Source: Acanthococcus lagerstroemiae
Lineage: Eukaryota > Arthropoda > Insecta > Hemiptera > Eriococcidae
Length of the DNA: 64,000 bases
Assembly (NCBI GenBank): GCA_031841125.1
Contig: CM063109.1
Coordinates: forward strand, 22,043,321 to 22,107,320
Direction of reading: 5' to 3'
Shown here: piece after piece, positions 1 through 10,345 of the stretch
Numbering within the stretch: the stretch's first letter is position 1
How the letters are laid out: each line of letters starts with the position of its first letter
Notes under the pieces: generated by a model
The model's input: the letters and a program-made list of their open reading frames with translations, nothing else
Database searches by the model: none
Told to the model about the DNA's origin: nothing
Program-made: the position numbers and the translations under genes

Positions 1-250
1 AAAAAATAGTCCAAAAACGAAATCAGAAATGATATCAGGAAATACGATCAAGAATTAATTGCAGAAATACTTGAAGAAAGTGGCTGTAGCAGGAGGGTGC
101 GTAGAGCTCTGCAAAATGGGCAAAATGGACTCCTGGCAATTAAAACTAGGAATACAAAAATGAAGTTATTTGGCAGAGACGAAATAGTCAGGGAGGCAAC
201 TGAATTCTGTAGAGCTGTACTTGTGCGAAAGGACCAAGACTGGCATTAGC
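1..250 (+). pseudogene. LINE fragment, linker between endonuclease and reverse transcriptase
   Basis: A reading frame on the plus strand gives the pattern seen between the endonuclease and reverse transcriptase of RTE/CR1-type LINEs: a basic stretch, then RVRRAL, then GRDEIVREATEFCR, which resembles the 'R-x-EI-x(3)-AT-x-FYR' block before the RT fingers. The frame stops at the TAG near position 248 and nothing recognisable as RT follows, so this is a truncated remnant. Recognition is by family pattern only. Confidence 0.5.
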
Positions 251-690
251 CTTAAGGATGGAGGAAAGGGGTACAGAGGGAGACCTGGGGAGTGAAATAG
301 GTTTGGGTAGACCTAGGGGAAGAAGGGATGTCAGATATCCCAGAGGACGAGGTAGGGAAAGCTCTTGTAACAATATAGTGGGGAAAGGTAAGGGGACCTG
401 ATAAAATAGATATTGAAGATCTTGGCTACAGCTCTTGCACCTTTCATGATCAGATTGTTCACCAAATGTAAATTGACTGAAATATGTAGAAATAGGGATT
501 ATTCTAATGATTTATTATTTTTATTATTCACCAATCGTTTGATCCAGCTCCTATCTCAGTTTCCGAACCTAGACAGGAAAAAAGACCAGATCTCTGTGAT
601 TCCATACATTTGGTCAATGACTGCTGATCTTCGGTTTCGAATTTTTAAGTCAGTTTTTTCCCTTTCCAGGAAACACGATGGCAAATAATA
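251..690. other. Non-coding, nothing recognised
   Basis: Short open frames occur here but none resembles a known protein, and base composition is like the surrounding non-coding DNA. Confidence 0.4.
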
Positions 691-770
691 GTGGTGTCAA
701 AAAAGTACAATAGTATCGATTCTTGACTGGATTCGATACTTATCGATACTTTGACTGGAGTATTAATACT
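691..770 (+). repeat. Dispersed repeat rich in TATCGATACT, left copy
   Basis: The stretch contains ATTCGATACTTATCGATACT and is closely matched, in the same orientation, at 63450-63530 near the other end of the window. The two are diverged copies of one interspersed repeat. Confidence 0.6.
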
Positions 771-776
771 GTAATA

Positions 777-1210
777 CCGTATATCTTCGCATATAGGCCG
801 CACCCCATTTTTGAGACCAGAGTTTCAGAAATTTTTTTATCATTCGAATATAGGTCGCACACAATATATAGATACACAGTAAGTTATGATTTATTGATTC
901 AGGGATAAATTTACAAAAAACTGTGTTAGAATCGTCGTCATACTAGGTAGTAATTAACTTACTCAAAATCAGAGGCAGTGTCGGGTTCGTCTGGGTCGGA
1001 ATCGTCGGAGGAGGAGAAGTTACTTGCTTCTGATAAGGTGAATCTACCGTAGTTTTTCGTTGCATTTGCAGGAATCATTTTTCCGCGACGAGAAAGAAAA
1101 TAAAATCGAAAGTGTTTCGCATATAGGCCGCCTTCGCGTATAGGCCGCACCCCCGATTTGAGGTTCTGAAAACGTGAAAAAAGGTGCGGCCTATATGCGA
1201 AGAAATAAGG
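777..1210. mobile_element. pogo/mariner-like MITE with about 28-bp terminal inverted repeats
   Basis: The left end reads CCGTATATCTTCGCATATAG and continues to GGCCGCACC. The right end (1183-1210) is its reverse complement with two mismatches. Both ends are flanked by TA (775-776 and 1211-1212), the target duplication of the Tc1/mariner/pogo group. Internally, a minus-strand frame (1150-959) ends in a very acidic tail, SSSDDSDPDEPDTASDFE, like the C-termini of some pogo/Tigger transposases. This suggests a deletion derivative keeping the 3' end of a transposase gene. Family assignment is inference; the TIRs and TA flanks are directly visible. Confidence 0.65.
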
Positions 1211-1212
1211 TA

Positions 1213-2409
1213 ATTCTTTTAATGCTATGACAATTTTGTAAATTTAAGTTGAATCGGTGATTTTTTTTCATTAGTTCTTTCAAGTGTTTCATTATTCCAG
1301 TTTTTGGCATTCTTAGTCTTACCCAGTGATTTTAAACCAAAAAATTAAATTTTCGTATTTAAAAAAATAATTGTCTACACGGGCGCGATGCGAACTATTT
1401 TTCTGGTGGGAGCTAGGATTTAAAAAAATCGTCTCTCTTCTAGCTCCACATCTCGGCTCATTTCTCTAAACTAGGTAAGGAATTGTACATCTGGAAAGGT
1501 ACGCCTTCTTAAGCTTCGAACTACAAAAGCACTACATTGCTGATATTTTCATTTTCTCTCAAATAAGTTCAAAGCTTCAAACGCTTAAGCTTTCCTCCGG
1601 CTATTCACCACCCACTCAAGTGCCGCTGAATGCTTGTATTCACATTATCCCGCACAAGAATTGATTAGAGAGCCGTCAAAAGTGAAATTTCATCTGTAGC
1701 TGATGGGTCCGCTGAAACGTTGCCACAAAGTTAAACTTCGAACATTTCCCTTTTGAGTTAGGTACAAATTCAGAATACACTCACACACGCACAAGCCTCC
1801 CCCCCACACATACCACACACGTACAGCCTTTCAGCGTAAAATCCTCTATTTCCTCGTTCAACTAGTAACGAATTATTTCGGGTTTGTAATTCGAGGAAAC
1901 GATTATTTACAACAAAGGCGATATTGCACTAGTTTCTGTTTTAATTAAACGTAAAAATCAGTCGAGAGAAAAAGCGTGTGTAAAGCTTTCGTCGTGAATC
2001 CCCATACAGTTGGTCGAATGAAACTCCGGTTCTCTCTCCGGCTATCAAAACATGTCTGACCTTGTTTGTAACGGGAAAAAAAGAAGAAAAAGGTCTGAAA
2101 TCCGGTAGTAATAATTAATTTTTATCCGGCTCAGACCTGATAAGTGTCTATGTCTCTGTTATTCCGGCTACACACCATGTATTTAGGTCGTTTTCTGCGG
2201 TTTCTAACTGCCATACAAGGTGGCTCAGAAAATGACTGACAAAAGCTTCAAAAGTAGACAGTACCTACATCACCAAATTAAAAAGAAACAATGAATAAAC
2301 ATGAATCCTATTTGCTACAGTAACAGTTCGAAGAATTTTCATAATGTGGCGGTTGACAGTCAACTTGAACAATTGCTTTTTAATCCAGTCTTATACATTT
2401 GTTATTGCT
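1213..2409. other. Non-coding, nothing recognised
   Basis: No frame of convincing length or composition was seen. A short run of cytosines and CA-rich sequence occurs near 1780-1825. Confidence 0.4.
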
Positions 2410-2995
2410 ATTTAGGGAGTAACAGAACAAAAGACGGAAGGAGTAAAAGGGATATTAGTAGTAGAATAGCCCAAGCCAAATTAGCATTTCATCGAAAAAG
2501 TAATATTTTCAAATCGAAAACAAATCTGGAAATCAAAGAATTGCTCTTGAAAACTTATGTTTGAAGTGTAGCCTTGTATGGATGTGAAACTTGGACTATA
2601 GAAAAACCAGAGACGAGAAGGATCGAAGCTTTCGGGATGTTGTGCTATCGGCGGATACTTAGCATCAAATGGACGGATAAGGTAAGAAATGAGGAAGTAA
2701 TTAACAGAGTAGGAGGTAAAATGGATATTTGGAATTGTCTGAAGAGAAGGAGAGATAAACTAATGGGGCATAATTTGAGGCACTCAGGAATAATATCACT
2801 GCTGCTAGAAGGAAGAGTGGAAGGAAAGAATTGGATAGGTCGACAAAGATTCCAGTATGTTCAGCAGATAATGAAGGATGTGAAATGTAAATTTTATTAC
2901 GTAATGAAAGAACTTGCACAAGATAGGGAGAAATGGAGGGCTGCATCAAAACGGTCGTAAGACTGATAACCTTATCATCATCACTGTTCATGTAT
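2410..2995 (+). pseudogene. 5'-truncated LINE, C-terminal reverse transcriptase region
   Basis: From about 2410 the plus strand encodes the YLGS block that follows the RT palm, then a basic region. After a stop near 2563 (TGA) the same frame continues with LYGCETWT, the hallmark of the thumb region in RTE/CR1-like elements, then RRIEAF, a tryptophan-rich block and a basic C-terminus ending at 2960. The element lacks its 5' part, as usual for LINE insertions, and ends in a short ATC-repeat tail (about 2977-2990). The stop shows it is dead. Confidence 0.7.
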
Positions 2996-3675
2996 CTACG
3001 AAGTTTTTAAACGGTTGAAATTGAAAAGTTCCAAAATCAGTGAAATAGAAACCGATACCGGGAATTATCGAGTGCGATTGTTCGTTTTATTGTAAGCCTA
3101 GCTCTCCTGATTTTTCGATTTCAGTTTCATATATGTTTTCGAGTCAGAAGTAGGTAACACTTTAGAATTTCTCCTGTGAACATCTTTTCATGGAGGGAAT
3201 CAAACCAAAATTATTAGGTTTTCCTTCCGGAAAGATGAGCAGCTCTAAGTTTGGAATCCGTGACTTCCACGTGGTGTATACATGCGGTTCATATTTCGTA
3301 ATAAAATCGGCTTAGAGTTTTGGACAAATTACTATGTGCGGAATATTGTACTTTCAGCCCGTATTTGCATTCATTTGACATCAAGGAGCATTTGTAACGT
3401 GCAAAATTATCTTCCTTTGCATGCGAAATTTGCTATGTTCTGTATGATCGTTGAATCACTATACGAGATCCAGTAGCTTGGTAGAGTTCATAACAAAACT
3501 CGTGGGAATAAAAAAAAAACGAAAATTAGTCAACCCAACACTAGCGATGTCCTTTGATTTGGCATAATGGGAAGTTTATTACCTCCGTTGATTTGATTGG
3601 GTGATTTCTCAAAATCAAGCCCTGAGTAAACCCTTATTTCGAGTTGAATCAGGATGGAAGGGGATGGCCATCACC
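2996..3675. other. Non-coding, nothing recognised
   Basis: AT-rich sequence with short chance frames only. Confidence 0.35.
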
Positions 3676-3860
3676 CAGGGACGTAGTGAAGAGTTTTTTC
3701 TGGAGGGGCAAAAATCGTTAAAATTCCCACGTATCAAAATTTGTTTGTCTTTAATAAAAAAAAAATATATATCTTTTGACTTGTTGGATTTTTCCAACTT
3801 TTGATTAATCTACTAAAATTTTCTAACTCCGGCGGTGGCTTTGGGGCAAGCGGCCCCGTG
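3676..3860 (+). mobile_element. hAT-like MITE, left part, split by the BEL/Pao insertion
   Basis: The end reads CAGGGACGTAGTGAAGAG and the body matches, in reverse complement, the complete copy at 58857-59089, including the ACTTGTTGGATT block. The element resumes at 7155-7182 on the far side of the LTR retrotransposon. The hAT assignment rests on the 8-bp target duplication around the 58857 copy. Confidence 0.65.
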
Positions 3861-4231
3861 TGTCAAAAATTGTGAATTTTTGATTCGATTAAATCGAAAT
3901 TTAGGTAATAATTATTATATAAATAATTAATGGTAATTAATCCATGATTAATTTCCTCACCTCGGATGAGGCCACACTGGGGCAGTAAGTGGAGCCGCGG
4001 TCCAATCAATTGGACCACGTCATGTTTACAGCAGCCCCAATTGGACCACGTCAGATTTCTGTGGTTCTCGCCCCTTTTTTCAAGGGTCCAAGATCTGAAA
4101 TACACGGGAGAAATAAATTTGCCCGACACTTCGTTTTTCGCGTTTCGTATGTCGCGTTAAATTGTTGACCGTTGATAGTTTGCGCGTTCTTATATTGTGT
4201 GTGGTGGTAACGAGTCAAGGAAGAAGAACCA
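3861..4231 (+). repeat. 5' LTR, first 371 bp
   Basis: Collinear with 6092-6463 with a few substitutions and 1-bp gaps. The match stops abruptly at GAAGAAGAACCA, after which the two sides differ completely. Confidence 0.85.
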
Positions 4232-4373
4232 CGTTCTGCTACCATGTGGAATAATTATTACGAGCAGAGTAAATTATTGATTATTAAATTAAATAATAAT
4301 ATTAATTAAAATATTAATATTTTAATAATCTCTCATCAAGGGAAAAATTATTTCAACCAATTTAAGAGTCATT
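4232..4373 (-). repeat. Inverted LTR end plus primer-binding-site-like sequence
   Basis: Positions 4245-4373 are the reverse complement of the last ~130 bp of the 3' LTR (7024-7154), with small indels in the AT-rich middle. On the minus strand the LTR end TTCCACA is followed directly by TGGTAGCAGAACG (4244-4232). That is where a tRNA primer binding site should lie. The block is therefore read as the 5' LTR end and PBS flipped in place. The inversion is inference; the sequence match is direct. Confidence 0.75.
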
Positions 4374-5935
4374 GTGGTAGTAGTTACTTTATTCAGTAAT
4401 ATAAGCAGGCCCCTAGTTCCCTTCTTGACTGATGAATTTGAAAAACGTTATGTTAAATGGAACCAGTGTGTCTGGCGGATTCTCCGTATGCCTCCACTTT
4501 TGAGGTTGTACACTAAATCAAAGCTCTCAGAGACAGACTCCTTTAGTCGAGCGAAATTAGTATTAGTCCGTCTCATTCAACAAAAATATTTTGCCACTGA
4601 GCAAAAATTACTTCAGAGTAATCTGAGGGTCAACTCGGACCTTGATTTGTTTCTTCATGATGATGGTATTATACATTGTCGTGGTCGTTTAGAAACTGCC
4701 CCATTGCATTGGTACACCGCTCATCCTATTTACCTACCTCGCAAAAGTGAGTTAGTAAAGACTCTTATTCGTAGTATTCACGAAAAAATCCTGCATGCCG
4801 GAGTGGAACATACATTTACAACCTTCAGAGAACGTTTTTGGGTTACCAAAGCTAGATCACTGATTAACTCCGTTATACATCATTGTACTCTAAGTCGTCG
4901 GTGGAAAGGAGGACCTTATAAGTTACCTCCTATGCCCCCATTACCTCATGTTCGTACTTCACCAGTTATACCATTCATAAATGTCGGGGTTGACTGTTTT
5001 GGTCCCCTTCACGTTCGTCCTCCGGGTTCAGCACTCTCCGAAGCTATTAAAACTTATGGAGTCATTTTCACATGCCTAGTAACAAGAGCCATCCACCTAG
5101 AGCTTGCAGGAAATATGTCCAGTGATCAATTCTTGCAAGCTTTATTACGTTTTACCAGCCGTCGGGGTGTGCCTCAATTTATTGTGTCAGACAACGGAAA
5201 GAATTTCGTATTTGTGCAACCTTCACTTGGCCGAACAGTGGAAATTACACATCCACAGGTCAACTCTTTTGTCATTGATAATAAGATCAATTGGCATTTC
5301 ATCCCAGCCTATTCACCTTGGCAGGGAGGTGTTTATGAACGATTGATTAGCCTAGTGAAGGGAGCGCTTTTGCAGGCCGTTGGCAGTAAAGTTGTCGACT
5401 ATGTTATCCTTAGTACAGCGTTGTGTCAAGTCGAAGATATTGTAAATAACCGACCTCTGACTCATGTTTCGGCTAGTGAAATCTTAGAAACTATTACGCC
5501 CAATAGTTTTCTGAGACCCACTCGTGCCACTCCTGAAGTACCATTATCTGTCGATTTAGAAACAGTGAGTGTCTCTGCTTCCAAATTACTTTCCGGATAC
5601 AAGGTGACTATTCTATAGTGCAACACTATAGCAGTACATTTTACAGTCGTTACCTACAATTACTGCGTGAAAAACATGTACGTTTACATCGCTCACCAAA
5701 AGGAGCTGTTCCTTATACCCCCAAATGCGGACAGGTTGTACCAGTCCGAGTTGGAGACTCCTCGCGGGCTAAATGGCCACTTGGTGTGGTAGAAAGGCTA
5801 GACAGAAGAAAAGCCCAAGCGTGGGTGAGAGTTGTAGACTGGGCTGCTACAAACATGCACCCGGTCCAAGACTTTCAATCTTTGTATCGAACCAAGGTTG
5901 TCCAAAAACCGGTCAACCAACTTTATCCATTATAA
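4374..5935 (+). pseudogene. pol: BEL/Pao pol: integrase and C-terminal DUF5641 region
   Basis: Frame 4374-5618 encodes the region after RNase H, an integrase zinc-binding domain and the integrase core. The DDE triad is visible in VGVDCFGP, IVSDNGKNF and GGVYERLI. The zinc finger keeps its two histidines and the first cysteine, but the second cysteine position reads serine in HHCTLSRRW, a probable loss. The frame then ends at TAG near 5616. The following DUF5641-like tail (RYLQLLREKH, then a VGD motif and VRVVDW) continues in another frame to 5935, so one frameshift separates them near 5600. In an intact element this integrase inserts the cDNA into the host genome. It has no gag or RT in cis. 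Confidence 0.85.
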
Positions 5936-6080
5936 GTTCCTCTGGAAGAACCTGAGGACACAGAATCAAGCCCGCACAAACGTTCTTGTCCGAATAAGGC
6001 TGTTGATCGTGACCACCCAGAGTCCATCAACTCGTGCCAATAGTTTACTTCCAATACTGTTAGTGCTATCGCACTTCTTC

Positions 6081-6091
6081 TGGTGGGGGAG
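6081..6091 (+). promoter_or_regulatory. Polypurine tract of the BEL/Pao element
   Basis: TGGTGGGGGAG lies directly before the 3' LTR start TGTCAAAA, the expected position of the plus-strand primer. Confidence 0.6.
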
Positions 6092-7154
6092 TGTCAAAAA
6101 TTGTGAATTTTTGATTCGATTAAATCGAAATTCAGGTAATAATTATTATATTAATAATTAATGGTAATTAATCCATAATTAATTTCCTCACCTCGGATGA
6201 GGCCACACTGGGCAGTAAGTGGAGCCGTGGTCCAATCGATTAGACCACGTCATGTTTATACAGCAGCTCCAATTGGACCACGTCAGATTTCTGTGATTCC
6301 CGCCCCTTTTTTCAAGGGTCCAAGATCTGAAATACACGGGAGAAGTAAATTTGCCCGACACTTCGTTTTTCGCGTTTCGTATGTCACGTTAAATTGTTGA
6401 CCGTTGATAGTTTGCGCGTTCTTACATTGTGTGTGGTGGTGACGAGTCAAGGAAGAAGAACCATTTCTCAGGTCAGATAGTTATTCGTTTATTAACTGGC
6501 GTATTTATGTTACAATTGCGTTACATGAGTCTTCTGCCCTTCTTGGTTATGCTATTGAGGAAAGCGATCCTCCAAATTTGACAAATAACTTCGCCCTTTT
6601 CGTGGGCCCCTGGTAAGAGAATTTTGATAATTCTTGAACTGGCTGCTTTACCTGTAATGGTACCTTATGCCCGATGGACACAATTGGCTTCTCACAGGAG
6701 AGTCAATACTTGAGGCATGTAGCTTCTCTGATCGTTCGTTTGACCTTAGAGGTCTACTGTCCGCGATGGACTTGATTGCTCTTAGTAGAGTCAATTTATT
6801 TACGTGTAATTATCTGATATTTATGACTGATGGCAATTTTATTTTGCCATCAGGAAAATGAAGAATCCCGAAGGTCGCTGGATGGACAAGTTGCCGTGAG
6901 AAGAATTTGTTTAGAAGATGTTATCAAGAAGAATTTGTTATGTTTTGATTAATAAAATTCTGTCAATGAATTTTCCTTGTCCTTAATTGTGGGCAATGCT
7001 GAGAGTGGCCTATTGAATTTCCCACTGCGCAATGACTCTTAAATTGGTTGGAATAATTTTTCCCTTGATGGGAGATTATTAAAATATTAATATTTTAATT
7101 AATATTAATATTTAATAATCAATAATTTACTCTGCTCGTAATAATTATTCCACA
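6092..7154 (+). repeat. 3' LTR, complete (1063 bp)
   Basis: Starts TGT and ends ACA, follows a polypurine tract, and is followed by the target duplication CCCGTG. Its first 372 bp match the 5' LTR remnant and its last ~130 bp match the inverted block at 4245-4373. The middle (6464-7023) has no second copy here, so its LTR status is inferred from the boundaries. Confidence 0.75.
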
Positions 7155-7182
7155 CCCGTGCCTCCCTTATTTTCGTCCGTAT
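7155..7182 (+). mobile_element. hAT-like MITE, right part
   Basis: Continues the element of 3676-3860 after the LTR retrotransposon. It matches the outer end of the copy at 58857 in reverse complement (CCTTATTTTCGTCC). Confidence 0.6.
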
Positions 7183-7982
7183 AATCATCGAATCTCCAGG
7201 ATGTAAAGGCTGCCTCTGGATTTCGATCTCTAATTCTAAATTACGAAATGTAATGCATATGATGTTTAGGGAGAGGGGAACTCACACAGCTATGGTTTTA
7301 ATACGCGTTTTCGAATATTTTGGGCGCGTCAAAGCTTTCTAAATGACTCTGTGGTTTGGGCAGTCATTAGGTGATATATGATTGACATTAGCCATTATAA
7401 AGTTTTATTTCAGGCTATGATTGCCATTAAATTTCTGCTTTCATTTTAATCTTATAATCTCAGAGAGGGGCACTATTACCCAATAATATGATTCTGTGTT
7501 TTGCTAACCGTTAAATCAAGCATTCTTGAATTGGAATTTCGAATTTTTATTCCTGTTGGTTTTATTTATTTTTGACTATGTACGAATATGAACCAGTACC
7601 TTGAAGTCAGAGGTACTGGCTCCATGTATGATTGATGAACCGTTGATCTCCGCTGCGTCCTGTTTTTAAATTTTTTTTATTGTAACCTTAGTTATTTTAT
7701 TTTTAATTTTTATTTATTTTTTGAATACACATATTCTTGGTATCTGTAATAGATAATATAATCTCATAATGTCAGTGAGGTGGACACGGAACAATTTCTC
7801 TGTCTTCCGTTATGCACAGACACTCCGGAGATTTCCAGGAAAATAACGTCCATCCTGATGGTCTGGGTCTTCGGTATTATTTCTCTAGATCACATTTGTG
7901 AATGGTACTGGGAGCACGGATCGTCATGGAATCGCTGAGATCTCCGAGGGGCTTGGTTAATGGTATTGAGTTAAACATCATG
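7183..7982. other. Non-coding, nothing recognised
   Basis: No coding signal; AT-rich low-complexity stretch at about 7665-7735. Confidence 0.35.
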
Positions 7983-8243
7983 GCATGGGCGTAGCTAGAA
8001 CTTTTTCCAGGAGGGGCCAAAAAGGTAGAATTTGTGCATGTGCAAGTCGCTGCTTTGCTATCAGTGTGGCGCCAGTCACACATTTTCGTTGTCCAGCGTC
8101 TAGGCCTCTAGGCACATCCTGTTTTCCGCGAATATTATTCAGTTGGCTTTAAATATTCGAAAAAAATCTTGTGAGCACTGGAACATAATTTTTTTCAAAA
8201 TCCAGGGGGGCAATCCCGTGCCCCTCGCTGGCTACGCCCATGC
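7983..8243. mobile_element. Short MITE with GCATGGGCGTAGC ends
   Basis: The left end GCATGGGCGTAGCTAG is mirrored by GGCTACGCCCATGC at 8230-8243, with G-rich and C-rich stretches just inside each end. About 260 bp, no coding capacity. Target duplication unclear. Confidence 0.55.
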
Positions 8244-9299
8244 ACCATGGTAATTATGATGGAAGTAGTTTGAGCGTTCCCCGCTTCCTAGTTCGGGAGT
8301 TATCAGTCCCCTCGTCGGCCATTATACTACTGGCAGATCTTCATAAATGAGAGCCACAGAGACTGTTTATCTCTCCGAGAAATTCATTCTGAAATTAGGG
8401 AGGGACATTCGGTTTTCAGAAGATCCTACTACGTAATTTTTTTGATCAAGAAGAACATCCTTACTATATTGTTATAATCACGTATGATAGTAATAAAACT
8501 GATGTATTTCTATTGGAGTCTTAGACGTATTAAAAATAGTCAAGGAAAATTCAGTATTGTGAAAACTACTAAATCAAAATCACCGGATCGGAATAAAAAA
8601 AAGATACAGATACAAAACCAAATGTCAGAAACCGACCAAATTAAAACAAAAAATGATGTAATGTAATGAACAGAAGTGGAGAATGTAGAAGACTAAAAAT
8701 TCCCAAGAGGAACAATAGTAAATCAAAAGTTGAAAAAATATTTGAAAAGAAGAGGACTAGTGAGGAACTAGTTTTGGAGGTGTTTTCATCTAGAGATGAA
8801 CTCACTGTCTACTTTTGAAGTATAGTTTCCTTCGATACTTTTAAAAAAATACAACTTACGCCCCCCCCCCCTGGCGAACTAATCTCGAAACATATTACTA
8901 GATCCTGAAACAATATTGTTTTACTCTTATTCAGTTTTCGGTATTTCGATTCAGTTCCTTAGATGCTGTGTACATTCGTTTGTTTTTTGCCATATTATCA
9001 ACTTACATTATTAAAATTTGCTAATTTCTGAGGTTCATTTATTTCGAAGATTCTTGAATGTGAGAAAATTGGAAAGAATGAAAGTAAGTAGAAAAAAACT
9101 CTACAGGTAGGGTCTAATTTTTCATTTTTTCTAAGAAAAAAAAAAGTTTGAATTTTTTGAGAACTATTGAAATTTGTGATCTAAAATGTATGGTTTTTGA
9201 TTTAGGATGCCGAGAAAAGAAGATTCTTATGAAAAATAAACGAACGCCGAAAATGTTAACGAGCCCCTCCCGCTAATGGACTCACACCGTGACGGTGAT
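8244..9299. other. Non-coding, nothing recognised
   Basis: Short frames only. A C10 run occurs near 8860. Confidence 0.35.
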
Positions 9300-10345
9300 A
9301 ACGAGGAAAATGTGAAAACACCAAACATCGATAAAGACTGCGAATGCTTCATGAAGATGTCAAATACGGAGATGACTGGATTCTATGTACTGGAAGATGT
9401 CAACACGGAGCTCATATCGATTTCCTATACTGCCTTGGTGCTGTCCAACTATTGCGTTCCAATCTCCTAGAATCACCGTGTAATACTCTTTGTGCTCACT
9501 CAATACTCCTTCTAAATCTTCATTAAATTTTTTAATTACACTCTCGTCTGCTCCTAAAGTTGGAGTATAGATGGACACCACCAAGGCTCTTACTTTTGCA
9601 CACAGTTGTATTTTCAAAAAGCAAATTCTTTCCGAAATACCCTTTATTTCCACCACTCTACTCAACACCGCTTTAATGTAAAAGCCCACCCCCTATACCC
9701 TTTGGTTTGCCCATAGTGGTAGAAGAAACACCCTTGTTTTTTCCTAACCAAAAGTTCTCCTTGTTTTTTTACTTCCGAGAGGGCGATGATATCCCACGTA
9801 ATTTTGGCAATGTTAGTTTCAAATTCGTAAATTCTGTCCTTAGATACAAGGTCTCTACAATTGAAGTACAATAAATTTAATTTTGTTTCCGTTTTGTTAG
9901 ATAGAAAAATTTTGTTTGTTTTGTACGATCCAGGATATAAAGTGTTTTGTTGTGGGTCAAATTTCGGAAGAAATTCCCCCTTCCCCCTTTTAATCTGAAA
10001 GTCCCATAATTTGTGGGGGGGGGAATGCAACATTCTCTCCACGCAGCTGCTGCAGGCTGTATTGGTGAGAGGATAGAGTTCCGTAGGCACCCCGAGCCTG
10101 TGGCACTTACATTATATTATTCCGGTGTGGTCGCACCGACGCCGCTGATATTTCCGACCATCTGTGACGAAATATCCACCGTTTGTTTCCCGAGAACACC
10201 AAACCCGTCGAGAGTCGTTTGCACCTGGTGGGCACTGGATACCGAGTTGTTGCGTGATCTGACTTTGCGAGAATCCGCCGTGAGATGAAGTTTTTTGTTG
10301 TTGTTGGCGAACCACTCCTGCCTGTTGCCAGGGCTCCCTTCACTA
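9300..10345 (-). pseudogene. LINE 5' part with endonuclease (EEP) domain
   Basis: Read on the minus strand. The upstream part (10345-10100) resembles the GC-richer leader of such LINEs. From 10090 the frame enters an endonuclease/exonuclease/phosphatase domain: YFNCRDL, then IIALSEVKK with the catalytic glutamate. After a frameshift near 9670, GFYIK and VILGDWNAIVG (the GDxNA block) follow. The frame fades after about 9400 and no RT follows, so the copy is truncated at its 3' side, which is unusual for LINE insertions. Confidence 0.7.

Larger units (their letters stand above)
3861..7154 (+). mobile_element. BEL/Pao LTR retrotransposon, internally deleted and rearranged
   Basis: The insertion starts with TGTCAAAAATTG and ends with AATTATTCCACA. 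It is bounded by the 6-bp duplication CCCGTG (3855-3860 and 7155-7160). The uninterrupted MITE copy at 58857-59089 shows the matching empty site. Only the integrase half of pol remains; gag, protease and RT are missing. The 3' LTR is complete (6092-7154). The 5' LTR keeps only its first 371 bp, followed by an inverted LTR end. This copy cannot be autonomous. Confidence 0.85.

Noticed and set aside
4245..7154. A DNA transposon with 130-bp terminal inverted repeats
   Set aside because: The inverted blocks are better explained as LTR ends, because TGTC...CACA limits, the polypurine tract, PBS-like sequence and the empty site all fit one LTR insertion from 3861 to 7154.
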